A stretch of 31,949 nucleotides of DNA from JAGNNV01 sp031412915 (GCA_031412915.1 JANODX010000211.1:1-31949), one strand, 5' to 3'; shown: positions 15,156-22,889, numbered from the stretch's first letter. Numbers and translations: made by a program. Notes: generated by a model from the sequence alone, not told the origin.

Positions 15156-15626
15156 ATGAAGAAGATCTTCGGCGCGCTCATCGTGGCCGTCATCGGCATC
15201 GCCTATTTTGCCGGCTATTGGCCGGAGCGTCAGAATCGCCTCGCCGCCGAGGCCACCATGGAGGCGACGCGCGCGAATCTAGAGCGAGCGGAAGCGCACA
15301 ATCGGCTGTACGGCCTTCAATCACAGCTCATTCAATTGTTGACCACGGTGGAGGCAAGAAACTTCGGCGACGCGCAGGGCCAGGCCACCGCTTTCTTCAA
15401 TGCGGCGCGGACGGAGGCGGATCGGCCCGATCAGAACCGGGCTCGACCCGCGCTTGAGAGCATTTGTGCGGGGCGCGACGCAATGACCGTGGCCCTCACC
15501 CAGAACGATCCCGCCGCGCTCGAGATGCTGCGCGGCGCCATGGCGCGCCTGCGCGAGGCCCTCGGCGAGGGCCCCTTCCAAGTCGCCGCCGACCCAACCC
15601 GATCGCCCCTGGCGCCGCTCCGGTAA
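15156..15626 (+). CDS. Membrane-anchored hypothetical protein
   Basis: A 156-residue protein: short basic start, one hydrophobic helix (about 4-22, 'IFGALIVAVIGIAYFAGYW'), then a helical periplasmic or cytoplasmic domain rich in Ala, Glu and Arg with heptad-like spacing (25-65), a second helical stretch and a proline-containing tail. GAGGAGG (15145-15151) is an excellent ribosome site 4 bases before ATG. No family is recognised. The gene follows the YtxH-like gene on the same strand, so a stress-envelope role is possible but only by context. Confidence 0.7.
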   Translation: MKKIFGALIVAVIGIAYFAGYWPERQNRLAAEATMEATRANLERAEAHNRLYGLQSQLIQLLTTVEARNFGDAQGQATAFFNAARTEADRPDQNRARPALESICAGRDAMTVALTQNDPAALEMLRGAMARLREALGEGPFQVAADPTRSPLAPLR

Positions 15627-15867
15627 CTGGCCGCCGATGCGGCCGCGCGGCCTTCGGCCACGGACGCGATCCAGAAGATCTACGTGGAGAGCTTTCGCGG
15701 AGAGGACCGTGTGACCGCGGCCGGAAGCCGAACTCCGGGAACGCGGCGTTCATTTCTGACCCGACCGGCCGCGTCACTCGTGGAGCTACCAATTCCTCCG
15801 CGGCCGCACCAGGAGGTCGCCGAAGCGGGCCGGGCCGGTCTTGACGGGCCAACCCCGCTCGTTCTAC

Positions 15868-18015
15868 CTACGTTCCGCTCTTCAACGGTTTTCGCGCGAA
15901 GTGATAGAGCGAGTACGCGAGCAGCACGAAAGCGGCGATCCCCGCGAGGTCGTTCGTCTCGAAGGGCCCGCCGATGTGCAGCAGGTTCGCCGGGGCCAGG
16001 TTCATCTTCTCGAGGGCTTTCACCGCCACCGCGAAAAGGCCGACCAGGCCGCCGGCGGCGATGAGGCCGGAGGCATAGAGCGATCCCGGCGACGTCTCCT
16101 CGTCGCTCGCCTTGTGCGGAGCGTTCCGTTCGGCCAGCCACTTGACGACACCGCCCGCGAAAATCGCGGCCGACGTTCCCACGGGAAGATAGGCTCCGAC
16201 CGCGAACGAGAGCGATCGCACCCCCAGAAGCTCCACCGTGCAAACCAGGAACGCGCCGATCAGCACCAGGCTCCAGGGAAGTTTCCGATTCAGGATGCCG
16301 TTGATCACCACGGACATGAGGCGGGCCTGGGGGGCCGTGGCCTGATCGGAACCGATGCCCTGGATCCACTGCTTCTCGACCTGACCGGAGCTTCGGTCGA
16401 AGAGATACTTGCCTTCAGGAATGGTGGACGAGCCGATGACATTGAGCAGGGTGTACGTCTTCCCGGCGTGCTCAAAAGAGTCCGTTTCGACCTTGACCCC
16501 GTCGGGGCTCGCCGCCAGATCGACGGGGATCTTGATATCGACGTATTTCTCCAGACCCTTGTTCATTAGGATCAGGGTCGCACCAATCGCGAAACAGGAG
16601 GCTAGAACGCCCGCCATGAGACCGATCTGCTGCGCGCGCGGAGTGGCGCCCACAATGTAGCCGGTTTTCAGGTCCTGCGAGGTGTTGCCCCCGTTGGCGG
16701 CCGCGATGCATACGCTGCCCCCGATCATCAAGGCCAGCGCCCCATAAGGAGCAGCCGTCCACCCCACCACAAGGAAGAGGGCGCAGGTGGCCATGAGGGT
16801 CGCGATCGTCATCCCGGAGATCGGGTTCGAGGACGTTCCGATGAGGCCGCAGATGCGCGAGGACACGGTAACGAAGAGGAACCCGAAGACCAGCACCAGA
16901 ATGGCGGCAATGAGGTTGGCCCCCGCACCGGTAGGAGCGCCGGGAATGGGCATGAACGTGAGCATGGCCCACATGGCCACGATGATCATGAGGGAACCGC
17001 CGAAGACCACGGTGATGGGCAGATCCTGCGAGGTGCGGCCCACCACGGCCGCATCGGAGGCGGCCTGCCCGCGGGACTTCTGGAGTTCGGACACGCTGGA
17101 CTTCAGGGCCGCGACAATGGTCGGAATCGTCCGCATCAGTGTAATCAGGCCCGCCGCCGCCACCGCCCCCGCGCCGATGTACCGGATGTAGCTGTTCCAG
17201 AGCTGGGGCGAGGTCATTTCGGCGATCGGAATGGACGCCGGATAGATGGGAGTCAGAACCTGCGAGCCGAAGAACTTGATCATCGGCATGGCCACGAACC
17301 ACGAGAAGAGACCGCCCGAGAAGATGACGCCCGCGATCTTGGGACCGATGATGTAACCGACGCCGAGGTACTCCGCGGTGGTGGCGGCGCTGATCATGGC
17401 CCCGGGCAGCGCCTTGGGCGCATACGAAGGCGCTTCCGGGAAGAGAGCCAGGGCGTTGCTGTTCTGCAAAAGGGTATAGACGCCGCCCAGACCAAGACCG
17501 TAGAAGACGCGGCTCGCGAACGACCCGCCTTTTTCTCCCGCGATGAGAACGTCCGCGCACGCCGCACCTTCAGGGTAGATCAGGTTGCCATGCTCCTTGA
17601 CGATGAGCTGGCGACGCAGCGGAATCATGAACAGGACGCCGATGAAACCGCCGATCAGCGCCAGAACCAGGATGCGCGTGTATTCGAGACCGAAGCCGAG
17701 GAAGATGAGAGCGGGGAGGGTGAAGATCACACCGCCCGCCACCGACTCGCCGGCCGACCCCGTGGTCTGAACGATGTTGTTCTCCAGGATGGTGGGCCGG
17801 CCGAGAGCCCTCAACACCGAGATCGAAAGCACGGCGATCGGGATCGAAGCGCCCACGGTCAGTCCAGCCCGGAGGCCGACGTAGACCGTCACCGCCCCGA
17901 AGATGATCCCGAAGATCATGCCGATGATGAGGGCGCGCGGCGTCAGCTCGGCGACGTTCGCTTCATCCGGGATATAGGGCTTGAACGCCTTGGTTTCGGC
18001 AACGGTTTCCGCCAT
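15868..18015 (-). CDS. OPT-family oligopeptide transporter
   Basis: A 715-residue polytopic inner-membrane protein of the OPT superfamily (TIGR00733-like bacterial branch), which imports oligopeptides or metal chelates with protons. About 14-16 hydrophobic helices are visible. Conserved blocks: 'ELTPRALIIGMIFGIIFGA' near the start, 'ENNIVQTTGSAGESVAGGVIFTLPAL', 'LIYPEGAACADVL', 'TSSNPISGMTI' and 'ANGGNTSQDLKTGYIVGATP'. A soluble insert lies around 500-560 ('GKTYTLLNVIGSSTIPEGKY'). AGGAGG lies 4 bases before ATG at 18015. It is divergent from a secreted protein gene and probably transcribed alone. The substrate is not predictable from sequence. Confidence 0.93.
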   Translation of the reverse strand: MAETVAETKAFKPYIPDEANVAELTPRALIIGMIFGIIFGAVTVYVGLRAGLTVGASIPIAVLSISVLRALGRPTILENNIVQTTGSAGESVAGGVIFTLPALIFLGFGLEYTRILVLALIGGFIGVLFMIPLRRQLIVKEHGNLIYPEGAACADVLIAGEKGGSFASRVFYGLGLGGVYTLLQNSNALALFPEAPSYAPKALPGAMISAATTAEYLGVGYIIGPKIAGVIFSGGLFSWFVAMPMIKFFGSQVLTPIYPASIPIAEMTSPQLWNSYIRYIGAGAVAAAGLITLMRTIPTIVAALKSSVSELQKSRGQAASDAAVVGRTSQDLPITVVFGGSLMIIVAMWAMLTFMPIPGAPTGAGANLIAAILVLVFGFLFVTVSSRICGLIGTSSNPISGMTIATLMATCALFLVVGWTAAPYGALALMIGGSVCIAAANGGNTSQDLKTGYIVGATPRAQQIGLMAGVLASCFAIGATLILMNKGLEKYVDIKIPVDLAASPDGVKVETDSFEHAGKTYTLLNVIGSSTIPEGKYLFDRSSGQVEKQWIQGIGSDQATAPQARLMSVVINGILNRKLPWSLVLIGAFLVCTVELLGVRSLSFAVGAYLPVGTSAAIFAGGVVKWLAERNAPHKASDEETSPGSLYASGLIAAGGLVGLFAVAVKALEKMNLAPANLLHIGGPFETNDLAGIAAFVLLAYSLYHFARKPLKSGT

Positions 18016-18109
18016 GAGACCTCCTGTTGACTGGGATGAACGAGGACCGATTGGGGATCGAAGATCGTTTTGGGGAGCCTACGCCGAAAACCCGCCTCCA
18101 GGGGGCGTT

Positions 18110-18139
18110 TTGCGGGAGAAGGTTTCCCATTCCTATACT
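18110..18139 (+). promoter_or_regulatory. Putative sigma70-type promoter
   Basis: TTGCGG (18110-18115) and TATACT (18134-18139) are separated by 18 bases, just upstream of the secreted protein gene. If used, transcription would begin around 18146 and leave only about seven bases before ATG at 18153, a near-leaderless message; no ribosome site is visible there, which is consistent. Confidence 0.4.
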
Positions 18140-18152
18140 GTTTTGGTTGCCC

Positions 18153-19328
18153 ATGAAATTCCGAGTCCTGCTGATCGCCTCGCTGCTGGCGTCGTCCACC
18201 GTCACTTCGGCACAAATTGGATCTCAGTACGACCCTCAGTATCTGGAGACGCTCTACGGGCCGATCGTGGATATTGGCCTCAGCGATCTCGCGTTCAGCG
18301 TCGAGTCCTACAACGGTCGCGGGGTGCGGGTCAAGGGCCGGCTGGGGATCCTGGGAATTTCGGGGGCCAGCTGGGAGTTGAGCGACGCCGGGGCACGCGT
18401 CACCATCGTCCCGATCCGCCGGGGTATGAACGAGGACCAGTTGACGAACCTCGGGGGACAGATGGTCGAAGTGACCGGGGTCTTCACCGCGACCACGGGA
18501 CAAGGCGGTGCTACCGGTCAGGGCGCGAACACCGCCGGGGTCATCCAGTTCTGGACCTGGGCCGGCCCGCCCGAGAAAGTGAACAAGAACGATGCCGCCA
18601 TCCTCTCCCTCGAGCAGCTGGTATCCCGGGTCGGGAAGATGGACGGCAAGCTGGTGAGAGTGGTGGGCAAGTTCCGCGGGCGGAACCTCTTCGCCGACCT
18701 GCCTGCCCGTTCCATGCGCACCGCGAACGACTGGGTGATCAAGGATTCCCTCTTCGCGGTCTGGGTGACCAACCGCAAGCCCAAAGGCGACGGGTTCGAC
18801 CTTGATCCGGCCATCCGCCGGGATACCAGCCGCTGGGTTGAGGTCATTGGACGGCCGATTACGAAGGACGGTGTCGTCATCATCGACGCGGCCCAGGTGG
18901 CGTTGACCCAACCCCCCACCCCGAAGGCGGATGCCGCACCCGCCCCGCCTCCCCCCGAGCGACCGAAGATCCCCCCGGTGATTGTGTTCTCCCTCCCCCT
19001 TGAAGGCGAGAGCGACTTCGATTTCTCCGGGCGCATCATGGTCCAGTTCAACAACGACATGGAGGAAGAGAGTTTCAAGGGACGGGTGGGCCTGCGCTAT
19101 GAAGGCCCGGCTCTCCCCGGCGATCCCGGTTTCGAGTCGATGCGCGTGTCCTACGATCCTGGATCGAAAGCTCTGATTGTCGACCCCGGGGCGCCCATTC
19201 TGCGTGGCCGGATTCTCGACCTGGTGCTTCTGACCGGGATTGTGGACATCGACGGCCAGCCCCTGGCCAGGCGCGACGGAAAGCCTCCCCAAGGCGACAT
19301 CACGGAAATGATGCGGTTCAAGGAGTAG
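18153..19328 (+). CDS. Secreted protein with C-terminal Ig-like (SbsA type) domain
   Basis: 391 residues from ATG at 18153; 'MKFRVLLIASLLASSTVTSA' is a clear Sec signal peptide, which fixes this start over an upstream in-frame ATG. Two related beta-rich segments follow, each with a 'VRVKG/VRVVGKF' core ('YNGRGVRVKGRLGI' about 52-65 and 'MDGKLVRVVGKFRG' later), suggestive of OB-like modules. A proline-rich linker ('PPTPKADAAPAPPPPERPK') leads to 'PPVIVFSLPLEGESDFDF' and 'RIMVQFNNDMEEESF', the pattern of an SbsA-type Ig-like domain. It is probably periplasmic or cell-surface. No enzymatic motif is seen. It is divergent from the OPT transporter. Confidence 0.75.
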   Translation: MKFRVLLIASLLASSTVTSAQIGSQYDPQYLETLYGPIVDIGLSDLAFSVESYNGRGVRVKGRLGILGISGASWELSDAGARVTIVPIRRGMNEDQLTNLGGQMVEVTGVFTATTGQGGATGQGANTAGVIQFWTWAGPPEKVNKNDAAILSLEQLVSRVGKMDGKLVRVVGKFRGRNLFADLPARSMRTANDWVIKDSLFAVWVTNRKPKGDGFDLDPAIRRDTSRWVEVIGRPITKDGVVIIDAAQVALTQPPTPKADAAPAPPPPERPKIPPVIVFSLPLEGESDFDFSGRIMVQFNNDMEEESFKGRVGLRYEGPALPGDPGFESMRVSYDPGSKALIVDPGAPILRGRILDLVLLTGIVDIDGQPLARRDGKPPQGDITEMMRFKE

Positions 19329-19339
19329 ATCGAATCGCG

Positions 19340-20632
19340 CTAGGACATGCCCAGGCGTTTGAGCGCGTTCGCGCCTATGTCGCGCCGGTGTTGGGCGCCC
19401 TTGAATTCGATCCGGTCCACCACCGCGTAGGCGCGGTTCAAAGCCTGGGGCAAGGTGGCGCCGGTCGCAGTCACCGCGAACACTCGCCCGCCATTCGTCA
19501 GCAGCTTCTGACCGTCCATGATGGTGGCGCCGTGGAGAATCTGAGCTCCGCTGTCCGGGTCGGGGAGGCGGTGAATCTCGCGACCCTTGACCACATTCCC
19601 CGGGTACCCTTCACTCGCGACCACCACACACACCGCCGGTTCCTTGGCCCACTCGACCTTGACATCCGCAAGCGCGCCATCGGCGACCGCGACCAGCAGG
19701 GAGGCCAGGTCGCTCTTCAGCCGGGCCAGGATGACCTGGCATTCGGGATCGCCGAAACGAGCGTTGAACTCAAGGACCTTGGGTTTCCCATCCATGCCGA
19801 TCATGAGACCGGCATAGAGCACGCCTGAGAAGGGGCGGGCTTCCTTGGACATCCCGGCGATGGTCGGGATGATGATCGTGCTCATGATCTCCTTGTGGAG
19901 CTCGAGGCTGAGGTTCAAGGCGGGAGAGATGGCGCCCATGCCCCCGGTGTTCGGACCCTTGTCTCCATCCTCGAGGCGTTTGTGGTCCTGAACGCTGGCC
20001 AGGGGCACCGCGCGCGTCCCATCGCAGAGCACGAGAAACGAGACTTCCTCCCCCGGAATGAACTCCTCGATGACCACGCGCTCGCCTGCTTTGCCCAGGC
20101 GCTTGTCTTTGAGCATGGAAGACGCGGCCGAAACCGCTTCCTCCCGGGTCTGGCAGACGATGGCTCCCTTGCCGGAGGCCAGGCCGTCGGCCTTGACCAC
20201 ACAAGGGAAACCGAGCGCGCCTTCTTTGAGGATGCGCTCGGCCTCGTCGAACGAACCGCAGATGGAGTAGCGGGGAGAGGGCACGTTGTGCCGGGTCAGG
20301 AACTCCCGCGCGAAGACCTTGGAGCCTTCGAGCTCGGCGGCCGCCCGCGTCGGGCCCATGATGCGCAAGCCGCGTTTCTTGAACTCGTCCACGATCCCGA
20401 GCACCAGCGGAAGTTCGGGGCCGACGATGGTCAGATCGGCGCGGATGGTCTGGGCGAAATCCGCGAGCTCCACCGTATTCGAGGCCTGTATCGGGACGAG
20501 CCGGGCGTGCTGGGCGACGCCCGCGTTTCCCGGAGCGCAATAGATCTCATCTACGGCACCTATTGTGCTCTCCCGGAGCTTCGCCACAATCGCGTGTTCG
20601 CGGGCCCCGTCCCCAATCACCAGGATCTTCAT
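19340..20632 (-). CDS. purD: Phosphoribosylamine-glycine ligase (GAR synthetase)
   Basis: A 430-residue ATP-grasp enzyme of de novo purine synthesis: phosphoribosylamine + glycine + ATP gives GAR. Family blocks are all present: 'MKILVIGDGAREHA', 'IYCAPGNAGVAQ', 'VGPELPLVLGIVD', 'GPTRAAAELEGSKVFARE', 'PCVVKADGLASGKGAIVC', 'VIEEFIPGEEVSFLVLCDG', 'QDHKRLEDGDKGPNTGGMGA' and 'LEFNARFGDPECQVIL'. Length is normal. AGGGGG lies 7 bases before ATG at 20632. It is convergent with the secreted protein gene and downstream of rsmI on the same strand; other pur genes are not in the window. Confidence 0.97.
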   Translation of the reverse strand: MKILVIGDGAREHAIVAKLRESTIGAVDEIYCAPGNAGVAQHARLVPIQASNTVELADFAQTIRADLTIVGPELPLVLGIVDEFKKRGLRIMGPTRAAAELEGSKVFAREFLTRHNVPSPRYSICGSFDEAERILKEGALGFPCVVKADGLASGKGAIVCQTREEAVSAASSMLKDKRLGKAGERVVIEEFIPGEEVSFLVLCDGTRAVPLASVQDHKRLEDGDKGPNTGGMGAISPALNLSLELHKEIMSTIIIPTIAGMSKEARPFSGVLYAGLMIGMDGKPKVLEFNARFGDPECQVILARLKSDLASLLVAVADGALADVKVEWAKEPAVCVVVASEGYPGNVVKGREIHRLPDPDSGAQILHGATIMDGQKLLTNGGRVFAVTATGATLPQALNRAYAVVDRIEFKGAQHRRDIGANALKRLGMS

Positions 20633-20668
20633 GCGTGACCCCCTATGGTCGGTTCAAAAGGCTGGGCT

Positions 20669-20674
20669 TGTCAA
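20669..20674 (-). promoter_or_regulatory. Perfect -35 hexamer upstream of purD, -10 unclear
   Basis: TTGACA is present on the minus strand about 40 bases before the purD start. No good -10 element is seen at 16-18 bases; the nearest AT-richer hexamer (CATAGG) is 21 bases away. It may be a weak or alternative promoter. Confidence 0.2.
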
Positions 20675-20688
20675 CCCCTTTGGAGGGC

Positions 20689-21543
20689 TCACTTCCGGCC
20701 CACGGCCCGGGCGTAAATATCCCGCACCAGGAGCCCGGTCGCCTGGGCGGCCTCCTTGGCCGCCTGCCTTGGCGTGGCGCCCAGACCCATTTCGAGATCG
20801 AATCGACTCAGAGCCTGCTCCATCGATCCCGACTTCGACTCTTCATCCGCGCCCGCAACCACCAGCACGATCTCGCCCAGAACTTCGCTGCGTGTCCTCA
20901 GTTCCGCGGCGAGCAGCGACAATGGCCCGCGCCTCAGCTCCTCGTGGACCTTCGTCATTTCGCGACCCAGAAACGCGTCCCGGTCTCCCAGGATGGCGAT
21001 CATGTCGTCAAGGGAATCGACGATCCGGTGCGGCGACTCGTACAGGACAAGGGTAGCGATCACCTCCTTGAGCGACTGCAGCCGCGTGCGTCTGGCCGTA
21101 ATGGTGCGGGGAAGAAAGCCCACGAACAGGAATTGATCCGTGGGCAGGCCGCTCACCGAGAGGGCGGCGGTGAAAGCGGAGGGTCCCGGGATCGGACTGA
21201 CCCGGACTCCACGTTTCCGCGCCGCTCGAACCAGCGCGAACCCAGGGTCCGAGATGGTTGGGGTTCCCGCATCGCTCACCAGAGCCACGTCCTCGCCTCT
21301 CTCGATTCGGCCGAGGAGGTCGTCGATCCGGGCGAGTTCGTTGTGCTCGAAGCAGGAAATGACGGGCTTCCTGATCCCGAGGTGATTCAGGAGTTGGACG
21401 GTTCGCCGCGTGTCTTCACAGGCTATCAAGTGCACTTCTTTTAGGCACTTAACTGCCCTGAAGGTCAGGTCATCGAGATTGCCGATGGGGGTGGCGACGA
21501 CGAACAGCGTGCCGGACGTTTCCTTGACAGTTTCAGAGCCCAT
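20689..21543 (-). CDS. rsmI: 16S rRNA (cytidine(1402)-2'-O)-methyltransferase
   Basis: A 284-residue tetrapyrrole-methylase-fold enzyme that 2'-O-methylates C1402 in the ribosomal P site. Diagnostic motifs: 'LFVVATPIGNLDDLTFRAV', 'LIACEDTRRTVQLLNHLGI', 'ALVSDAGTPTISDPG', 'VSPIPGPSAFTAALSVSGLP', 'FLFVGFLPR' and 'LVLYESPHRI'. Length is normal. It starts at ATG 21543 and diverges from rpsU across about 130 bases. The gene on its other side is purD, 56 bases downstream on the same strand. Confidence 0.97.
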   Translation of the reverse strand: MGSETVKETSGTLFVVATPIGNLDDLTFRAVKCLKEVHLIACEDTRRTVQLLNHLGIRKPVISCFEHNELARIDDLLGRIERGEDVALVSDAGTPTISDPGFALVRAARKRGVRVSPIPGPSAFTAALSVSGLPTDQFLFVGFLPRTITARRTRLQSLKEVIATLVLYESPHRIVDSLDDMIAILGDRDAFLGREMTKVHEELRRGPLSLLAAELRTRSEVLGEIVLVVAGADEESKSGSMEQALSRFDLEMGLGATPRQAAKEAAQATGLLVRDIYARAVGRK

Positions 21544-21674
21544 GGCCTAGCATCTCGTTCTAATTCCCGCGTGTCCCTTGGGGTTTCGACTGGAGAGCTT
21601 TGATTTCCAGGAGTCTCATGGTTTGGATTGCTGGAAACTTCGTCATGAAGACGTTCATTTGAGGAGAGAGGCTC

Positions 21675-21869
21675 TTGGCCGAGATCAGGTTGCAAGAAGG
21701 CGAGACAATCGAAAGCGCCCTCCGCCGCTTTAAGAGAAAAGTCCAGCAGGAAGACATCATCAAGGATGTCAAGAAGCATAGTTTCTATTTGAAGCCGGGC
21801 GAGAAGAAGCGGGTCAAGCAGGCTCTGGCGCGCAAGCGCAGCCGCAAGAAATATCGTCGCGAAGACTAG
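21675..21869 (+). CDS. rpsU: Ribosomal protein bS21
   Basis: A 64-residue small-subunit protein: 'AEIRLQEGETIESALRRFKR' then 'KVQQEDIIKDVKKHSFYLKPGEKKR' and a very basic tail, the full bS21 pattern. It starts with TTG at 21675; GAGGAG (21661-21666) lies 8 bases upstream, which decides this start. bS21 sits near the mRNA exit/anti-Shine-Dalgarno region of the 30S subunit and assists initiation. It is followed by tRNA-Ser and diverges from rsmI, another 16S-rRNA-related gene. Confidence 0.95.
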   Translation: MAEIRLQEGETIESALRRFKRKVQQEDIIKDVKKHSFYLKPGEKKRVKQALARKRSRKKYRRED

Positions 21870-21896
21870 GCGCAGCGGGCGAAGACACCCCTGCGC
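21870..21896 (+). terminator. Hairpin between rpsU and tRNA-Ser
   Basis: GCGCAG-C-GGG (21870-21879) can pair with CCC-CTGCGC (21888-21896) with one bulged base and an 8-base loop. It begins right after the rpsU stop. No U-tract follows, so it may be a Rho-independent-like pause site, a message-end stabiliser or a processing element. Confidence 0.3.
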
Positions 21897-21912
21897 GGCA
21901 TAGTCGAGTCGC

Positions 21913-22001
21913 GGAGGGCTAGACCTAACTGGTAAGGCAGGAGCCTTGAAAGCTCCCGGGCTTCACGGCCCTTCGGGGTTCGAGTCCCCGGCCCTCCGCC
22001 A
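21913..22001 (+). tRNA. tRNA-Ser(UGA)
   Basis: Acceptor stem GGAGGGC (21913-21919) pairs with GCCCTCC (21991-21997), followed by discriminator G and encoded CCA (21999-22001). The anticodon stem GGAGC/GCTCC encloses CTTGAAA, giving anticodon TGA. A long variable arm (CGGGC...GGCCC) is typical of class II serine tRNAs, and the T-arm is CGGGG-TTCGAGT-CCCCG. All parts are seen directly. Confidence 0.95.
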
Positions 22002-22024
22002 AGCTTTGGGCTTCGCCCAAAGCT
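22002..22024. repeat. Perfect hairpin directly after tRNA-Ser (TTC loop)
   Basis: AGCTTTGGGC (22002-22011) and GCCCAAAGCT (22015-22024) form a 10-bp stem closed by TTC, touching the tRNA CCA end. No T-tract follows. A second hairpin of the same design occurs at 22192-22212 after a partial copy of the tRNA 3' half. Confidence 0.6.
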
Positions 22025-22053
22025 CTGGCGAGGGCCAGGGCTTCGGTGTCTCC

Positions 22054-22076
22054 CTTCGCTCGCCATCGAGTCCCCT
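22054..22076 (+). repeat. Partial tRNA-Ser T-arm-like repeat, copy 1
   Basis: This segment contains ATCGAGTCCCCT, matching the tRNA-Ser T-arm 3' side (TCGAGTCCCC). It shares the preceding bases CTTCGCTCG with copy 2 at 22159-22186, differing at only two positions over the common 22 bases. Confidence 0.5.
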
Positions 22077-22125
22077 CCAAGGTTCCGTTGGCGTTCGCCC
22101 AAGCCCACGTGAACGGCTGCCTGGC

Positions 22126-22147
22126 GGTGGCTGAGCTTGTCGAAGCC
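22126..22147 (+). repeat. REP-like element, single arm
   Basis: This is a 22-base unit with core CTGAGCTTGTCGAAGC, identical to 22267-22288 and 29941-29962. It is one arm of the palindromic unit seen complete at 22267-22325. Confidence 0.75.
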
Positions 22148-22158
22148 TCGGCAGATCG

Positions 22159-22186
22159 CTTCGCTCGGCGTCGAGTCCCCGGCCCT
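22159..22186 (+). repeat. Partial tRNA-Ser 3'-half repeat, copy 2
   Basis: TCGAGTCCCCGGCCCT (22171-22186) is an exact 16-base copy of tRNA-Ser positions 21980-21995 (T-loop to acceptor stem). It is preceded by GCTTCGCTCGGCG as in copy 1 and followed within six bases by a TTC-loop hairpin, the same order as in the real tRNA locus. Confidence 0.6.
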
Positions 22187-22191
22187 GCGGA

Positions 22192-22212
22192 GTCTTGAGC
22201 TTCGCTCAAGAC
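22192..22212. repeat. Second TTC-loop hairpin
   Basis: GTCTTGAGC (22192-22200) and GCTCAAGAC (22204-22212) form a perfect 9-bp stem with loop TTC, of the same design as the hairpin after the tRNA but different stem sequence, which implies selection for structure or repeated insertion. Confidence 0.55.
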
Positions 22213-22266
22213 CCCGTTCCGATTGGGAAGGGCTCCGACCAACCGCCGACCCCTGCGAAAGACAAC

Positions 22267-22325
22267 GGTGGCTGAGCTTGTCGAAGCCCCCCGTTCCGGC
22301 CGTGGCTTCGACAGGCTCAGCCACC
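22267..22325. repeat. REP-like palindrome, complete inverted pair
   Basis: The unit at 22267-22288 (core CTGAGCTTGTCGAAGC) is paired with its inverse at 22304-22325 (core GCTTCGACAGGCTCAG) across a 15-base loop. The 22-bp stem has a single G-T wobble. This is a typical dispersed intergenic palindrome (REP/BIME-like). Confidence 0.8.
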
Positions 22326-22455
22326 CGTCGTCGAGAGATTCCTTCAGGCCCTCAGTCAGCGACGCGGAGCCAGGAGATTCTCGAGCGCCCAGATCTCCGC
22401 TTTCGGGTTCTCGGCCGTGAGGGTGATGCGCGCGCCCCCCCCCCGAACCGGCCGG

Positions 22456-22836
22456 CTATTTTGCCGCGAGCGCGGGCGCGGGCCGGCCGATGTGTGGTTC
22501 GAGCCTGGACAAGATCAGATTGACGAGTTCCGGGTGACCGCGCTTCCAGCGGTCCTCGATGTTGAGGTCGATCACGGTCTTGGCAAAGCCCGGGAACCGA
22601 CGCCTTATGGCCGTGACATGGTGATCTTCGGTCTCGTTCATGACGAAGATCCGGTCGGCCCAGTCGAGCAGGTCGCGGGTCACCACCACCTGGGCGAACG
22701 GCGCCACACCGCAGGACGCCACTTTGAACCGGGGATCGTTCTCGTACAGATCCTCCGCGGTCTTGGACCGGTCGATGTTGGCGGTGCAAACAAACAGGAG
22801 ATGCTGGCGGTGTTCGTCCTGGCCGAATAAGTCCAT
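22456..22836 (-). CDS. Low-molecular-weight protein-tyrosine-phosphatase-like protein
   Basis: A 126-residue protein with the PTP loop near its N-terminus: C17-T-A-N-I-D-R23-S in 'LLFVCTANIDRSKTAEDLY', i.e. Cx5R(S). It continues with 'FKVASCGVAP' and 'LLDWADRIFVMNETEDHHV', both typical of the LMW-PTP fold. It is shorter than the usual 150-160 residues and the C-terminal 'DP' general-acid motif is not seen; 'DLNIEDRWKRG' may supply the acid, as in short bacterial relatives. The catalytic substrate could be a phosphotyrosine or another small phospho-compound. ATG at 22836 lacks a clear ribosome site. Divergent from the amidohydrolase operon. Confidence 0.75.
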   Translation of the reverse strand: MDLFGQDEHRQHLLFVCTANIDRSKTAEDLYENDPRFKVASCGVAPFAQVVVTRDLLDWADRIFVMNETEDHHVTAIRRRFPGFAKTVIDLNIEDRWKRGHPELVNLILSRLEPHIGRPAPALAAK

Positions 22837-22889
22837 GGGGAGCGCGGCATTCTAGCGCGGAGGCGCGCCGCGACCTGCGGGGCCCCGCC

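Larger units (their letters stand above)
22002..22455. other. Repeat-rich intergenic region downstream of tRNA-Ser
   Basis: About 450 bases without a credible gene. It contains two TTC-loop hairpins, two partial copies of the tRNA T-arm/acceptor sequence, and three arms of a REP-like palindrome (listed separately). Reading frames across it, on both strands, run through the tRNA and repeats and are not considered coding. Confidence 0.7.

Noticed and set aside
21866..22324. Minus-strand frame across tRNA-Ser and repeats
   Set aside because: It runs through a well-formed tRNA and REP elements, so coding is not credible.
22002..22455. CRISPR array in the repeat-rich region
   Set aside because: Repeats are few, in mixed orientation, palindromic and irregularly spaced, with no unique spacers of constant length.
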